Positions 27,272 to 36,544 are shown, counted from the stretch's first letter. The stretch: 64,000 nucleotides of DNA from Rhodovulum steppense (GCF_004339675.1 NZ_SLVM01000009.1:1-64000), one strand, 5' to 3'. Translations and numbers: made by a program. The notes: generated from the letters alone by a model not told the origin.

Positions 27272-27299
27272 TTGCATTGCGCATCGCTGGACGTTAAAT
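27272..27299 (+). promoter_or_regulatory. Promoter of tRNA-His
   Basis: TTGCAT (27272-27277) and TTAAAT (27294-27299) are 16 bases apart, placing the start a few bases before the mature tRNA at 27312. This is the only AT-rich hexamer pair in the 214-base gap, which otherwise shows no gene. Confidence 0.5.
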
Positions 27300-27311
27300 C
27301 GCGCCCACAGT

Positions 27312-27388
27312 GCCGCCTTAGCTCAGTTGGTTAGAGCACCAGATTGTGGATCTGGGGGTCCCCCGTTCGAGCCGGGGAGGCGGTACCA
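27312..27388 (+). tRNA. trnH: tRNA-His (GTG anticodon)
   Basis: A complete 77-nt cloverleaf: acceptor GCCGCCT / AGGCGGT, D arm AGCTCAGTTGGTTAGAGC, anticodon arm CCAGA-TTGTGGA-TCTGG with GTG at 27346-27348, T arm CCCCG-TTCGAGC-CGGGG, and an encoded CCA. The base before position 1 is T, not the usual G-1, and the discriminator is A73 rather than C73. This is the unusual histidine tRNA known from Rhodobacterales, Rhizobiales and Caulobacterales. Confidence 0.97.
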
Positions 27389-27495
27389 CAGAAACTCCGG
27401 GTTTTGTCAAGGACGCCGCGCCGCATGTCGGTCCGGTCGACCCGTCTTGGACCGGGGCGACCCCCTCAGCCTGCCATGATCCGGATGCGGTCCGC

Positions 27496-28827
27496 TCAGA
27501 CCGTGTCGAGATAGAGCCCGAGGCGGGCCTCGGCGTCCAGGTCTGCGATCCGGCGCGCCTCCTGGCGCTTGGTCATCGCAAAGTTGCGGATCAGGCCGGG
27601 CGCGAAGATCCGCGCGATCAGCGGGCTGGCCTCGAAGGCGTCGATCGCCCCCTCCCAGCAGGTCGGGATCTGGGGCAGATCCTGCAGATAGGCGTTGCCG
27701 GTGACCGGCGGGGGTGGCGTCAGATCGTCCTCGATGCCGATCAGCGCCGCGCCCAGAACCGCCGCGATCAGCAGATAGGGGTTGATGTCGCCGCCTGCCA
27801 CGCGATGTTCGATACGGCGTGCGCGCGGGCTTCCGCCGGGGATGCGCAGGGCCGCGGTGCGGTTCTCCTGCGCCCAGCAGATCCGTGTCGGCGCATGTGC
27901 CCCGGGCACCAGCCGCTCATAGCTGTTGGCATGCGGCGCCAGCACCAGCGTCATGTCGGGCAGCGCGGCAAGACAGCCTGCGACGGCGGCGCGCAGCCGT
28001 CCGGGGCCATCCGGGCGGGCATCGTCGAAGAGGTTGGCGCCCGTGCTATCCAGCACCGAGAAATGCATGTGCAGCCCATTGCCCGCATGGTCGGGATAGG
28101 GCTTGGCCATGAAACTGCCCGCCATCCCGTGCCGCCGCGCCAGTCCCTTGACCAGCATCTTGAAGAGCCACGCATCATCCGCGGCGTTCATCGCCGGGCC
28201 GTGCATCAGGTTGACCTCGAACTGGCCCATCCCCGCCTCGGAAATCGCGGCATCCGCCGGGATGTCCATCGCCTCGCAGGCGTCGTAGAGATCGGTGAAG
28301 AAGCCGTCGAAGGCGTCGAGCGTACGCAGGCTCAGGATCTCGGCCGCCTCGCGCCGCTTGCCCGAGCGCGGCGAGCGGGGCGGTTGCAGGACGCTTTCGC
28401 TGTCGTCGACGAGGTAGAATTCCAGTTCGGTGGCGACCTGCGGCTGCCAGCCACGCGCGGCATAGGCATCCAGCACCCGCGCCAGCGCCTGGCGCGGGCA
28501 GCCCTCGAAGGGCGCGCCGTTCTCGGTGAACATCCAGACAGGCAACAGGGCACTAGGCGACTCGAGCCAGGGCATCGGCACGACGCCGCGTCCCGTGGGG
28601 CGCAGCACGCCATCGGCGTCGCCCGTCTCGAAGACCAGCGGGCTGTCCTCGATATCCTCGCCCCAGATGTCGAGATTGAGCGCCGAAAGCGGAAAGCGCG
28701 CGCCCTCCTCGGCGGCCTTGGCAGCAAAGCGCGCGGGCAACCGCTTGCCGCGCGCCTGACCGTTCAGGTCGCACGCACCGATGCGGATCGTGCGCACTTC
28801 GGGATGGGTGTCGAGCCAGGCGATCAT
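27496..28827 (-). CDS. Glutamine synthetase-like amine ligase (PuuA type)
   Basis: A 443-residue glutamine synthetase fold enzyme with an N-terminal beta-grasp and catalytic domain (ELEFYLVDD, EAGMGQFEVNL, GNGLHMHFSV, RRIEHRVAGGDINPYLLIAA). The divergence from GlnA (no adenylylation-site region NLYDLPPEE) and the length fit gamma-glutamylpolyamine synthetase or gamma-glutamyl-amine ligases. It is the last gene of an amino acid type ABC transporter operon, with an ATGA overlap to the permease gene, so it probably gamma-glutamylates the imported amine. The exact substrate cannot be read from sequence. Confidence 0.85.
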   Translation of the reverse strand: MIAWLDTHPEVRTIRIGACDLNGQARGKRLPARFAAKAAEEGARFPLSALNLDIWGEDIEDSPLVFETGDADGVLRPTGRGVVPMPWLESPSALLPVWMFTENGAPFEGCPRQALARVLDAYAARGWQPQVATELEFYLVDDSESVLQPPRSPRSGKRREAAEILSLRTLDAFDGFFTDLYDACEAMDIPADAAISEAGMGQFEVNLMHGPAMNAADDAWLFKMLVKGLARRHGMAGSFMAKPYPDHAGNGLHMHFSVLDSTGANLFDDARPDGPGRLRAAVAGCLAALPDMTLVLAPHANSYERLVPGAHAPTRICWAQENRTAALRIPGGSPRARRIEHRVAGGDINPYLLIAAVLGAALIGIEDDLTPPPPVTGNAYLQDLPQIPTCWEGAIDAFEASPLIARIFAPGLIRNFAMTKRQEARRIADLDAEARLGLYLDTV

Positions 28828-29663
28828 CGCACGACCTGCGGGCGGATGCGCAACCGGGGACGGGCCTCGGGCGGCAGGTGGCGGTTCAGGCGGCGGTTGA
28901 TCAGTCCGAAGATCGCGATGATGACAAGCGTCATCAGGATGAAATAGCCCGCCACGATCGGATAGGCGACGAAGGGGTTGAAGGTCTTGTCGGCGAAATA
29001 TTTCGCGTAATAGAGCGCATCTCCCTTCTGCTGCCAGGCCGGGAAGCCGGAGAAAAAGACCAGCGTGGTGGCGTGGAACAGGAAGATCGCCTCGTTGGTA
29101 TAGGCGGGCCAGGCAAGCCGCAGCATCGTGGGCCAGACCACCCGACGAAACCGCGCCCAGCCCGACAGGCCATAGGCGTCGGCGGCCTCCAGATCGCCCC
29201 TGGGCACCGAGCGGAGTGCGCCATAGAAGATCTCGGCCGTATAGGCGGCGGTGTTCAGGAACAGCACGATCAGCGCCCCCGCCCAGGCCCGCGTCAGCCA
29301 GCGCGTATCGGCGGTGATCTCTACGAAGATCAGGTTCAGCGTGAGACCCGCCTTGGGCAGCAGCACGAACGCCTCGTAGGCAAGGAAGAACTGGATGAAC
29401 AGCGGCGAGCCGCGGAACAGGAAGATGAACCATTCTGCGGGCTTGCGCAGGGCGACCAGCGGGCTGAGCCGCGCCAGCGCCACGGCGGTCGCAAGGAAGA
29501 AACCCGCAAGCAGCGCGAACAGGCCGAAATAGACGTTCCAGATCATCCCTGACCCGATCAGTGTGACCTGTTCGCAAAGGGTAAAGCCCGAACGCGGCAA
29601 CAGACGCTCGCCGATCCCGACCGAGCGCAGCGCGTAATCCTGTATGGTCTGAAGACAACTCAT
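28824..29663 (-). CDS. ABC transporter permease, HisM type
   Basis: A 279-residue inner-membrane permease of the polar amino acid family with about five transmembrane segments and the EAA-type loop EAADAYGLSGWARFRRVVWPTM, where it contacts the ATPase. A 45-residue N-terminal extension (MSCLQTIQDYALRSVGIG...) precedes the first helix. It overlaps the partner permease and the ligase by four bases each. Confidence 0.9.
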   Translation of the reverse strand: MSCLQTIQDYALRSVGIGERLLPRSGFTLCEQVTLIGSGMIWNVYFGLFALLAGFFLATAVALARLSPLVALRKPAEWFIFLFRGSPLFIQFFLAYEAFVLLPKAGLTLNLIFVEITADTRWLTRAWAGALIVLFLNTAAYTAEIFYGALRSVPRGDLEAADAYGLSGWARFRRVVWPTMLRLAWPAYTNEAIFLFHATTLVFFSGFPAWQQKGDALYYAKYFADKTFNPFVAYPIVAGYFILMTLVIIAIFGLINRRLNRHLPPEARPRLRIRPQVVR

Positions 29664-30541
29664 GCGGTGGCCTTGCGCTGGGCCTCGCCCGCCAGCGTCG
29701 CCTGACCATGCGAAAGCCGCGCGTTCAGTCGGCCCAGCACCACCTCGGAAATCTTGGTCAGCCCCAGATAGAACACCAGAAGCCCGAGGAAGTAATAGAT
29801 CCGCCAGTCGGGATGAGGATAGGCATAGATCGAGGTCTTGGCCCCGCCCAGTTCCCGTGCCCAGTAGACGATGTCCTGCACCCCCAGCAGGAACAGAAGC
29901 GGCGTGGCCTTGATCAGGATCATCCACAGGTTCGACAGCCCAGGCAGCGCATAGATCCACATCTGCGGCACGAGGATGCGCCAGAATGCCTGGCCATGGG
30001 TCATGCCATAGGCCTCGGCGGTTTCGATCTGGGCACGCGGCACCGCGCGCATCGCGCCATGCAGCACATTCGCGGCGAAAGCGCCGAAGACCACCGCGAA
30101 GGCCGTGACCGCCAGCGCGAACCCATAGGTGTCATGCACCCATTGCGGGCTGGTCGACAGAGGCAGCTTGGCCTGGGCGCAGACCACGAAATCGCTGCCG
30201 CGCCGGACGGGTTCGGTCCAGTCGGGGCAGATCGTCTTGTGCCGGACCCATTCCAGCGCCTGGTCCAGTGCGATCGGCACGAAGAGGAAGAAGATGATGT
30301 CGGGCACGCCGCGCACCATCGCCGTATAGCCCCGGCCCAGCCATTGCACCGGCCAGAGCCGCGAGCGTGTCGCCATCGCTCCCGCGAAGCCGAAGGCCAG
30401 CGCCGCGGGCGCGGTGATCGCAAGCAGCAACATGACAGTGCCGAACGAGGCATAGAAGGCCATGTGCTTGCCGCTGGTCAGGTAGCAGGCAAGCCAGTGA
30501 AGCCCTTCGATGGTGGACGGATCGGCGCAGGACGCGAACAT
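29660..30541 (-). CDS. ABC transporter permease, HisQ type
   Basis: A 293-residue inner-membrane permease with the conserved cytoplasmic loop ETAEAYGMTHGQAFWRILVPQM. A roughly 45-residue extracytoplasmic insertion (DWTEPVRRGSDFVVCAQAKLP and following) between early helices lengthens it relative to E. coli HisQ (228 residues). It pairs with the downstream HisM-type subunit through an ATGA overlap. Confidence 0.9.
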   Translation of the reverse strand: MFASCADPSTIEGLHWLACYLTSGKHMAFYASFGTVMLLLAITAPAALAFGFAGAMATRSRLWPVQWLGRGYTAMVRGVPDIIFFLFVPIALDQALEWVRHKTICPDWTEPVRRGSDFVVCAQAKLPLSTSPQWVHDTYGFALAVTAFAVVFGAFAANVLHGAMRAVPRAQIETAEAYGMTHGQAFWRILVPQMWIYALPGLSNLWMILIKATPLLFLLGVQDIVYWARELGGAKTSIYAYPHPDWRIYYFLGLLVFYLGLTKISEVVLGRLNARLSHGQATLAGEAQRKATA

Positions 30542-30580
30542 GGCGGGTCAGGGGCGGCACAGGGCCGCCCCGCTCATGGG

Positions 30581-31300
30581 TCAGAACAAGGGCGATTCGG
30601 CGCCGAGCCACTTGGCGATCAGCGCGTTCAGCGTGCCGTCATCCTTCATCGACTGGATCGCCGCGTCGAACTTGTCGCGCAGTTCGGGGTCGGACTTGCG
30701 GAACGCTGCCCCGATGCCGCCGCCAAGCTGCACGTCCTCGCCGACAAAGATCAGGTCGCTTTCGGCCACATAGGGCGCCAGGAAATCCTTGTCCGCCAGC
30801 GCCGCATCGGCCTCGCCGTTGCGCACGGCTGCGATCGTGTCCTCGGGATTGGCGAATTCCAGCAGCGTTGCGCCGGTATCGACCACATGATTGGCCTGGA
30901 TCGTGCCGGTCTGGGCCGCCACCACGCCGCCCTCGATATCGGCATCCTCGGCCAGGCCGACATAGGCCGAGACCGAGGGAGGCGTGTATTCCTGAGCAAA
31001 ATCAACCACCTGCTTGCGCTCGTCCGTGATGCTCATGCCGGCGATGATGACGTCGTAATTGCCCGAGACGAGGTTCGGAATGATCGAGTCCCAGTCATTC
31101 GTGACCCAGACGCAGTTCAGCGCGGCGCGGATGCACAGTTCGTCTCCCAGTTCGCGTTCGAACCCGTCGACCTGGCCGTTGTCGTTGATGAAATTGTAGG
31201 GAGGATAGGCGCCTTCGGTGCCAAGGCGGACGACATCCTGCGCAAAGGCAAGCCCCGCCGAAAGCGCAAATGCGGCGGTGCCGAGGATCAGGGACTTCAT
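30581..31300 (-). CDS. Periplasmic substrate-binding protein, polar amino acid type (SBP_bac_3)
   Basis: A 239-residue periplasmic binding protein with a classical signal peptide (MKSLILGTAAFALSAGLAFA, cleavage after AFA). Family signatures are GTEGAYPPYNFIND, GFERELGDELC, DWDSIIPNLVSGNYDVIIAGMSIT and AAVRNGEADAALAD. The paired cysteines CIRAALNC are shared with HisJ/LAO-type proteins. The ligand (amino acid, opine or polyamine-like amine) is unresolved; the adjacent PuuA-like ligase favours an amine-containing compound. Confidence 0.9.
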   Translation of the reverse strand: MKSLILGTAAFALSAGLAFAQDVVRLGTEGAYPPYNFINDNGQVDGFERELGDELCIRAALNCVWVTNDWDSIIPNLVSGNYDVIIAGMSITDERKQVVDFAQEYTPPSVSAYVGLAEDADIEGGVVAAQTGTIQANHVVDTGATLLEFANPEDTIAAVRNGEADAALADKDFLAPYVAESDLIFVGEDVQLGGGIGAAFRKSDPELRDKFDAAIQSMKDDGTLNALIAKWLGAESPLF

Positions 31301-31331
31301 GGTTACTCTCCCGTTGGTCTGGTTGGGCGGT

Positions 31332-32111
31332 TCAGGCCGCCACGGTTGCACTTAGAAACTGCTTGAGACGCTCGGACCTTGGCGCGCCGAACAACTCGTC
31401 GGGCGGGCCTTCTTCCTCGATCAGGCCCTGATGCAGGAAGATGACATGGTCCGACACATCCGCCGCCAGCCGCATGTCATGGGTGACGATGATCATCGTG
31501 CGCCCCTCCTCGGCCAGCGCCTTGATGACGCGCACCACCTCCTGTTCCAGTTCGGGGTCAAGCGCCGAGGTGGGTTCGTCGAACAGAAGCGCGCGGGGCT
31601 GCATCGCCAGCGCCCGCGCGATCGCGGCGCGTTGCTGCTGGCCGCCCGAAAGCTGCGCGGGCCAGGCATCGGCCTTGTCGCCGATCCCCACCTTGTCGAG
31701 CAGCGCGCGGGCCCGGGTCTCGACCTCGGCGCGATCCTCGCCCAGCACGGAGACGGGGGCCTCCATCACGTTCTGGAGAATGGTCATGTGCGCCCAGAGA
31801 TTGAACTGCTGGAACACCATCGACAGGTTGGTGCGGATGCGGATGACCTGACGGCGGTCGGCGGGTTGGCGGTTCGGGCCGATGCCGCGCCATGTGACGG
31901 GCTCGCCCTCGAACAGGACCTCGCCCTGCTGGCTGTCCTCAAGCAGGTTGGCGCAGCGCAACAGAGTCGACTTGCCCGAACCGGACGAGCCGATCAGCGA
32001 GACGACATCGCCCCGATGCGCGGCAAGGCTCACGCCCTTGAGGACCTCCAGAGCGCCATAGCTCTTGTGAAGGTCGCGGATTTCAAGGACGGGCGGTGTT
32101 GCGTCTGTCAC
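31332..32111 (-). CDS. ABC transporter ATP-binding protein, polar amino acid type
   Basis: A 259-residue HisP-like ATPase: Walker A IGSSGSGKST (about residues 41-50), signature LSGGQQQRAAIARALAMQP and Walker B LLFDEPTSALDPE, with the H-loop IIVTHDM. It is the first gene of the ABC-SBP-permease-permease-ligase operon. The start appears to be GTG 32111 (weak ribosome-binding site). The upstream 145 bases hold a TTGCAA element with poor -10. Confidence 0.93.
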   Translation of the reverse strand: MTDATPPVLEIRDLHKSYGALEVLKGVSLAAHRGDVVSLIGSSGSGKSTLLRCANLLEDSQQGEVLFEGEPVTWRGIGPNRQPADRRQVIRIRTNLSMVFQQFNLWAHMTILQNVMEAPVSVLGEDRAEVETRARALLDKVGIGDKADAWPAQLSGGQQQRAAIARALAMQPRALLFDEPTSALDPELEQEVVRVIKALAEEGRTMIIVTHDMRLAADVSDHVIFLHQGLIEEEGPPDELFGAPRSERLKQFLSATVAA

Positions 32112-32256
32112 GAAGGGTGGCTTTTGTTGCTTGACGGCCCCGAAGTAGGACGCGATTCCGCTGCGATTGCAACGGGGAACCTACGGAAGGCGCGGGCTGC
32201 GCCCAGGATTTGGGCAGTTGCGTCCGATCCGCTCGCCCTTGGGTTTTGCGCGCCCT

Positions 32257-32703
32257 TCAGCTGCTGCGCCGGGTCTCGGCCCGGTGGCGGGCCAGCGCGC
32301 TGTCGCGGTCGTTCACGCCCAGCAGGTTGGCCACCAGCCGCAACAGCCCGTCCTCGGCCTCGTCACGGATGCCATCGGCCAGAACCACGTCCCACAGCGC
32401 CTCGATCACGCCTTCGCGCTCCTCGTAGGGCACAGCGTCCTTGATTGCGCGGGTAAAGCGGACGGTATCGGGTGCCTCGGCTTCCAGCGCCTCGGCCCGC
32501 AGGCGCAGGGCATGGGCGTCCGCAGGTGGCAGGCCGTAGCGGGCGGCAAGGATGCGGTCGATCCGCTCGGCCTCTTCATGGGCGTATTCGCCATCGGCGC
32601 GCGCAATGCGCACCAGAAGCGCGCCAAGCGCGAGGCGCGCATCGTCATCGGGCAGGCGGTCGGGGTCGGGCCGGAACAGCCGGCTGAGGAAATCGGCGAA
32701 CAT
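32257..32703 (-). CDS. TerB-family protein
   Basis: A 148-residue helical protein of the tellurite-resistance TerB-like family: LALGALLVRIARADGEYAHEEAERID (in parts) and the second acidic helix pair VLADGIRDEAEDGLLRLVANLLGV. The acidic residues bind divalent metal in TerB structures. No other ter genes are nearby, so this is the stand-alone, lineage-wide version with unknown role, rather than a tellurite-resistance determinant. Confidence 0.82.
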   Translation of the reverse strand: MFADFLSRLFRPDPDRLPDDDARLALGALLVRIARADGEYAHEEAERIDRILAARYGLPPADAHALRLRAEALEAEAPDTVRFTRAIKDAVPYEEREGVIEALWDVVLADGIRDEAEDGLLRLVANLLGVNDRDSALARHRAETRRSS

Positions 32704-32744
32704 GGGGGTGATATACGCTGCCTGCGCGCGCCGGAAAAGCGGGT

Positions 32745-33038
32745 TCAGCCCTCGTAGCCCGCGACGATCACCAGATCGCCCTCGGACACGGGGTCTCGCA
32801 GGGCGCGGGCGGCCTGGTAGGCGGGGCTGTCATAGCAGGCAAGCGCGGCCTCGAGGCTGGGAAACTCGATCACCACGGTCCGCCTGCGCGCAGCGCCCTC
32901 GCGCAGCTGCTGCTCGCCGCCCCGCACCAGAAAGCGCGCGCCGTATTCGGCGAAGGGCGCGGCGTTGGCCGCCTTGTAGCGTTCATAGGCCTCTGCGTCA
33001 TGCACGTCGACATGGGCGACCCAGTATCCCTTGGGCAT
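32745..33038 (-). CDS. DUF1330 domain protein
   Basis: A 97-residue dimeric ferredoxin-like (EthD/DUF1330) protein: MPKGYWVAHVDVHDAEAYERY, VRGGEQ, VVIEFPSLEAALACYDSPAYQAA. Family function is unknown. I prefer the ATG at 33038, preceded by AAGGA at good spacing and giving the conserved N-terminus; an upstream ATG at 33047 overlaps the rlmJ stop (ATGA) and could also be used. Confidence 0.82.
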   Translation of the reverse strand: MPKGYWVAHVDVHDAEAYERYKAANAAPFAEYGARFLVRGGEQQLREGAARRRTVVIEFPSLEAALACYDSPAYQAARALRDPVSEGDLVIVAGYEG

Positions 33039-33043
33039 GGTCT

Positions 33044-33826
33044 TCATCCTTTCAGGCTGGCGAACAGGGCGGTGAGGCGGGCGGCCTCGTCTTGCGCGCC
33101 CCAGGGCGGGTTGACGATGAACATGCCCGAGCCGATCAGGCCATGTCCCGGCCGCGCAGGGGGAAAGCGGACCTGATGATCCAGCGCGTCCGGGAAGGAT
33201 TCGCAAAGCGCGGCGATCATCGGGGCATGCGGTGCGGCGGGCAGAACCGGATACCACAGGGCCAGCGTGCCCACCGCCCATTTGCGGTGGATCGCGGCAA
33301 GATGGCCGGGGATCGCGGCATAATCGGCCTTCACCTCGAAGCTGGGGTCGATCAGCATCAGCCCGCGCCGGGGCGTGGGCGGCACCAGCGCGCGGGCAGC
33401 GCGAAAGCCGTCCTCGGGGCGCAGATGTGCACCGAACGGGGCCATGACCTGCGACAGCGCCTGAAATTCCTGCGGATGCAGCTCGGCCAGGTGCATCACG
33501 TCGCCCTTGCGCAGCGACAGCGCGGCCAGAAGCGGCGAGCCGGGATAGGCGGTCGGGCCGAACCGCGCGCGGATCTCGACCAGGCGCCGCCGGTAGGGGT
33601 GGTCGACGGGCAGCCCTTCCTCAAGCGCACCGATGCCCGCTGCTGCCTCGCCGGTCCTGACCGCCTCGGGCGCGGCAAGATCGTAGAGACCGCGGCCGGC
33701 ATGGGTCTCGATATAGCTCAGCGGCTTGTCCTTGCGGGTCAGGTAGTCGAGCATCGCGCATAAAAGCGCGTGCTTGTGCACATCGGCCAGGTTTCCCGCG
33801 TGATAGATATGCTGGTAGGAGAGCAT
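33044..33826 (-). CDS. rlmJ: 23S rRNA (adenine2030-N6)-methyltransferase RlmJ
   Basis: A 260-residue SAM-dependent methyltransferase modifying A2030 of 23S rRNA. Diagnostic: MLSYQHIYHAGNLADVHKHALL at the N-terminus (part shown), YIETHAGRGLYDL and the catalytic-type LMLIDPSFEVK (DPPY-like, here DPSF), with MFIVNPPWG near the C-terminus. Four bases separate it from pyrG upstream. RlmJ is a stand-alone enzyme and needs no partner. Confidence 0.92.
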   Translation of the reverse strand: MLSYQHIYHAGNLADVHKHALLCAMLDYLTRKDKPLSYIETHAGRGLYDLAAPEAVRTGEAAAGIGALEEGLPVDHPYRRRLVEIRARFGPTAYPGSPLLAALSLRKGDVMHLAELHPQEFQALSQVMAPFGAHLRPEDGFRAARALVPPTPRRGLMLIDPSFEVKADYAAIPGHLAAIHRKWAVGTLALWYPVLPAAPHAPMIAALCESFPDALDHQVRFPPARPGHGLIGSGMFIVNPPWGAQDEAARLTALFASLKG

Positions 33827-33830
33827 CGCC

Positions 33831-35474
33831 CTAGACCAGCCGCGACACCTCGACCGCGGCGCGCACGAAATCGGCGAACAGGGGATGCGGGGCGAAGGGT
33901 TTGGATTTCAGTTCGGGGTGGAACTGAACGCCGATGAACCAGGGGTGATCCTTCCATTCGACGATCTCGGGCAGGCGGCCATCGGGCGACATGCCGGAAA
34001 AGACCAGCCCGCAGGCCTCCAGCTTGTCGCGATACTTGATGTCCACCTCGTAGCGGTGGCGGTGGCGTTCCTCGATCACGGTGGCGCCATAGATCCCGGC
34101 CACTTTCGAGCCTGCGGCCAGATGGGCGGTGTAGCTGCCCAGCCGCATCGTGCCGCCCTTGGCGTCATCGGCCTTGCGGGTGACGGTGGCATTGCCCTGC
34201 ACCCATTCCTTGAGGTGATAGACGACGGGCGTGAACCGCTTGCGGCCCGCCTCGTGGTCGAATTCCTCGGATCCCGCATTGGCCAGTTGCGCAACATTCC
34301 GCGCCGCCTCGATCACCGCCATCTGCATGCCGAGGCAGATGCCGAGATAGGGGATTTGCCGGGTGCGGGCGAATTCGGCGGCCTTGATCTTGCCCTCGGT
34401 GCCGCGTTCCCCGAACCCACCGGGCACCAGGATCGCGTGGAACCCCTCAAGCCAGGGCGAGGGATCCTCGCGCTCGAAGATCTCGGCGTCGATCCATTCG
34501 GCCTTGACCCGCACCCGGTTGGCCATGCCGCCATGGGTCAGCGCCTCGGCGATGGATTTGTAGGCGTCCTCGAGTTGCGTGTATTTCCCGACGATGGCCA
34601 CCCGCACCTCGCCCTCGGGATTGAAGATGCGGTCGGAGACGTCCTCCCATTTGCCCAGGTCGGGCTTGGGCGCGGGGCTGATCTGAAAGGCATCCAGAAC
34701 CGCCTGGTCCAGCCCCTCGCGATGATAGGCCAGCGGCGCCTCGTAGATCGACTTCAGGTCCTGCGCGGCGATCACGGCATCGGGGCGGACGTTGCAGAAC
34801 AGCGCCAGCTTCTCGCGCTCCTTCTCGGGAATCGGACCTTCGGAGCGGCAGACCAGCACATCGGGCGCGATCCCGATCGAGCGCAGTTCCTTGACCGAAT
34901 GCTGGGTGGGCTTGGTCTTCAGCTCACCCGAGGCGCGGATATAGGGCAACAGCGTGAGGTGCATGAAGATGCACTGCCCGCGCGGCTTGTCCTGGCTGAA
35001 CTGGCGGATCGCCTCGAAGAAGGGCAGCCCCTCGATATCGCCCACCGTGCCGCCGATCTCGCACAGCATGAAATCGACCTCGTCCTCGCCGATGCGGATG
35101 AAATCCTTGATCTCGTTAGTGACGTGGGGGATCACCTGGATCGTCTTGCCCAGGTAGTCGCCCCGGCGTTCCTTTTCCAGAACGTTGGAATAGATGCGGC
35201 CCGACGAGATCGAGTCGGTCGCGCGCGCCGAAACGCCGGTGAAGCGTTCGTAATGGCCAAGGTCCAGATCGGTCTCGGCGCCATCATCCGTGACGAAGAC
35301 CTCGCCATGCTCGAACGGGCTCATCGTGCCGGGATCGACATTCAGGTAGGGGTCCAGTTTCCTGAGCCGCACGGTAAAGCCGCGTGCCTGCAACAACGCG
35401 CCGAGCGCCGCCGAAGCCAGTCCCTTGCCGAGCGACGAAACCACCCCGCCGGTGATGAAGATGAAGCGTGCCAT
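33831..35474 (-). CDS. pyrG: CTP synthase
   Basis: A 547-residue enzyme that aminates UTP to CTP. The N-terminal synthetase domain begins [20 protein letters not shown] (about 1-265) and the C-terminal class I glutamine amidotransferase domain has the catalytic Cys in [12 protein letters not shown] plus VGVQFHPE-like ([12 protein letters not shown]). The start ATG at 35474 is set by homology; an 81-base longer frame upstream covers the promoter region. A near-consensus promoter lies about 80 bases upstream. Confidence 0.97.
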   Translation of the reverse strand: MARFIFITGGVVSSLGKGLASAALGALLQARGFTVRLRKLDPYLNVDPGTMSPFEHGEVFVTDDGAETDLDLGHYERFTGVSARATDSISSGRIYSNVLEKERRGDYLGKTIQVIPHVTNEIKDFIRIGEDEVDFMLCEIGGTVGDIEGLPFFEAIRQFSQDKPRGQCIFMHLTLLPYIRASGELKTKPTQHSVKELRSIGIAPDVLVCRSEGPIPEKEREKLALFCNVRPDAVIAAQDLKSIYEAPLAYHREGLDQAVLDAFQISPAPKPDLGKWEDVSDRIFNPEGEVRVAIVGKYTQLEDAYKSIAEALTHGGMANRVRVKAEWIDAEIFEREDPSPWLEGFHAILVPGGFGERGTEGKIKAAEFARTRQIPYLGICLGMQMAVIEAARNVAQLANAGSEEFDHEAGRKRFTPVVYHLKEWVQGNATVTRKADDAKGGTMRLGSYTAHLAAGSKVAGIYGATVIEERHRHRYEVDIKYRDKLEACGLVFSGMSPDGRLPEIVEWKDHPWFIGVQFHPELKSKPFAPHPLFADFVRAAVEVSRLV

Positions 35475-35552
35475 AGGCTTGGCGACCCCCGTGATGCTTG
35501 TCGTTTCACTGCCCGATTCGGCGTCGAGCCGCCGCGGTATCACGGGACTCGA

Positions 35553-35581
35553 CATATAGCGGATTTAGCGGGCCGCCGCAA
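35553..35581 (-). promoter_or_regulatory. Promoter of pyrG
   Basis: On the minus strand TTGCGG (35581-35576), 17 bases, then TATATG (35558-35553), with a start point expected near 35545. This is one of the best -35/-10 pairs in the window and explains why pyrG need not rely on secG read-through. Confidence 0.6.
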
Positions 35582-35675
35582 CCGGACCGCTAGATGCTGT
35601 TAAGGATTTGGGTTTTGCCTCAATCCCTTGTGGGAATTCGGCGGCGCGATCTGCCCGCCCGGACCCGGGCAGGGA

Positions 35676-36059
35676 TCAGTCGGCCCGCGGCGGCAGCAGC
35701 GGTGAGGTGTCGCCCGGTGCAACCGGCGGAGGCGGCAAAAGCCCCTCGCCTGCGGGCAGACCCGATGTGCCGGGGTCCGGCACGGGCGCCTCGACCGGGG
35801 CGGGCGCGCCGCGGACGCGGTCAAGGACCGAGACCCCGGCGGCGTTCTGTGCGGCGATGATGGTCAGTGTGATCGAGGTGCCGATGAAGCAGATGGCGAA
35901 GAACCAGGTCAGCTTGCCCAGCGGCGTCGACGGCGCGCGGCCGGTGACCGCACCGCCGCCGCCCATTCCGAGGCCACCCCCTTCGTTGCGCTGCAACAGC
36001 ACGATGCCGATCAGGCAAAGCGCCAGGATCAGGTGGACGATGAGGATGACGTTTTCCAT
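35676..36059 (-). CDS. secG: Preprotein translocase subunit SecG
   Basis: A 127-residue inner-membrane subunit of SecYEG: two transmembrane segments with the conserved linker LLQRNEGGGLGMGGGG, then a proline-rich, low-complexity C-terminal tail (PAPVEAPVPDPG...). The long Pro tail is common in alphaproteobacteria. Convincing despite small size. It precedes pyrG with a 200-base gap. Confidence 0.92.
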   Translation of the reverse strand: MENVILIVHLILALCLIGIVLLQRNEGGGLGMGGGGAVTGRAPSTPLGKLTWFFAICFIGTSITLTIIAAQNAAGVSVLDRVRGAPAPVEAPVPDPGTSGLPAGEGLLPPPPVAPGDTSPLLPPRAD

Positions 36060-36124
36060 GCGAGGCGGCCCCGGACTTGGTCTGGCGGTCTACCTAAGCC
36101 CAACGGGCCGCCCCCGCAACCCCT

Positions 36125-36544
36125 TCAGGCCTGAGCGGTCTTGGTCTCGGGCTTCTTGGCAGGAGTGCTCTTCTTGGCCGGAGCCTTGGTGCCGCGGCGC
36201 CAGCTCATCGCGGCGGCCAGGATCAGCGACAGCACCGCGATGCCGCCCCAGATATTGGTCGCGCTGATGACGGGCTCGATGATGCCCTTGTCGATCAGGA
36301 TATAGCCCAGAAGGCCGAAGATGATGACGACAAGGAACAGGCCCACGACACCCAGCGCGCGCAGCGTGCCGATGAGGTAGACCAGAAACGCGATGGCGAG
36401 CATGGCGCCGAGCCCGATTACCAGGGCCCTCTGGTCACCTTCGAAGTTCGCCTGCGCCCAGGTCGTGTAGTTGTATTGGGTCGGGTTGTAGGCGGCTGCC
36501 AGAAGGATTGCGGCAATCGCCCAACGAAGCAGAAATCCGGACAT
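36125..36544 (-). CDS. DUF6524 family membrane protein
   Basis: A 139-residue protein with four predicted transmembrane helices and a lysine/alanine-rich tail (KAPAKKSTPAKKPETKTAQA). The N-terminus MSGFLLRWAIAAILLAAAYNPTQYNYTTW is characteristic of a conserved inner-membrane family (DUF6524). Function unknown. The ATG at 36544 follows GGAGGACGAGAA. The frame is open further upstream but unconserved. Confidence 0.82.
   Translation of the reverse strand: MSGFLLRWAIAAILLAAAYNPTQYNYTTWAQANFEGDQRALVIGLGAMLAIAFLVYLIGTLRALGVVGLFLVVIIFGLLGYILIDKGIIEPVISATNIWGGIAVLSLILAAAMSWRRGTKAPAKKSTPAKKPETKTAQA

Noticed and set aside
32257-32703. Tellurite-resistance operon
   Set aside because: Only a single TerB-like gene is present, without terC, terD, terZ or terE; such isolated TerB proteins are common housekeeping-type genes.
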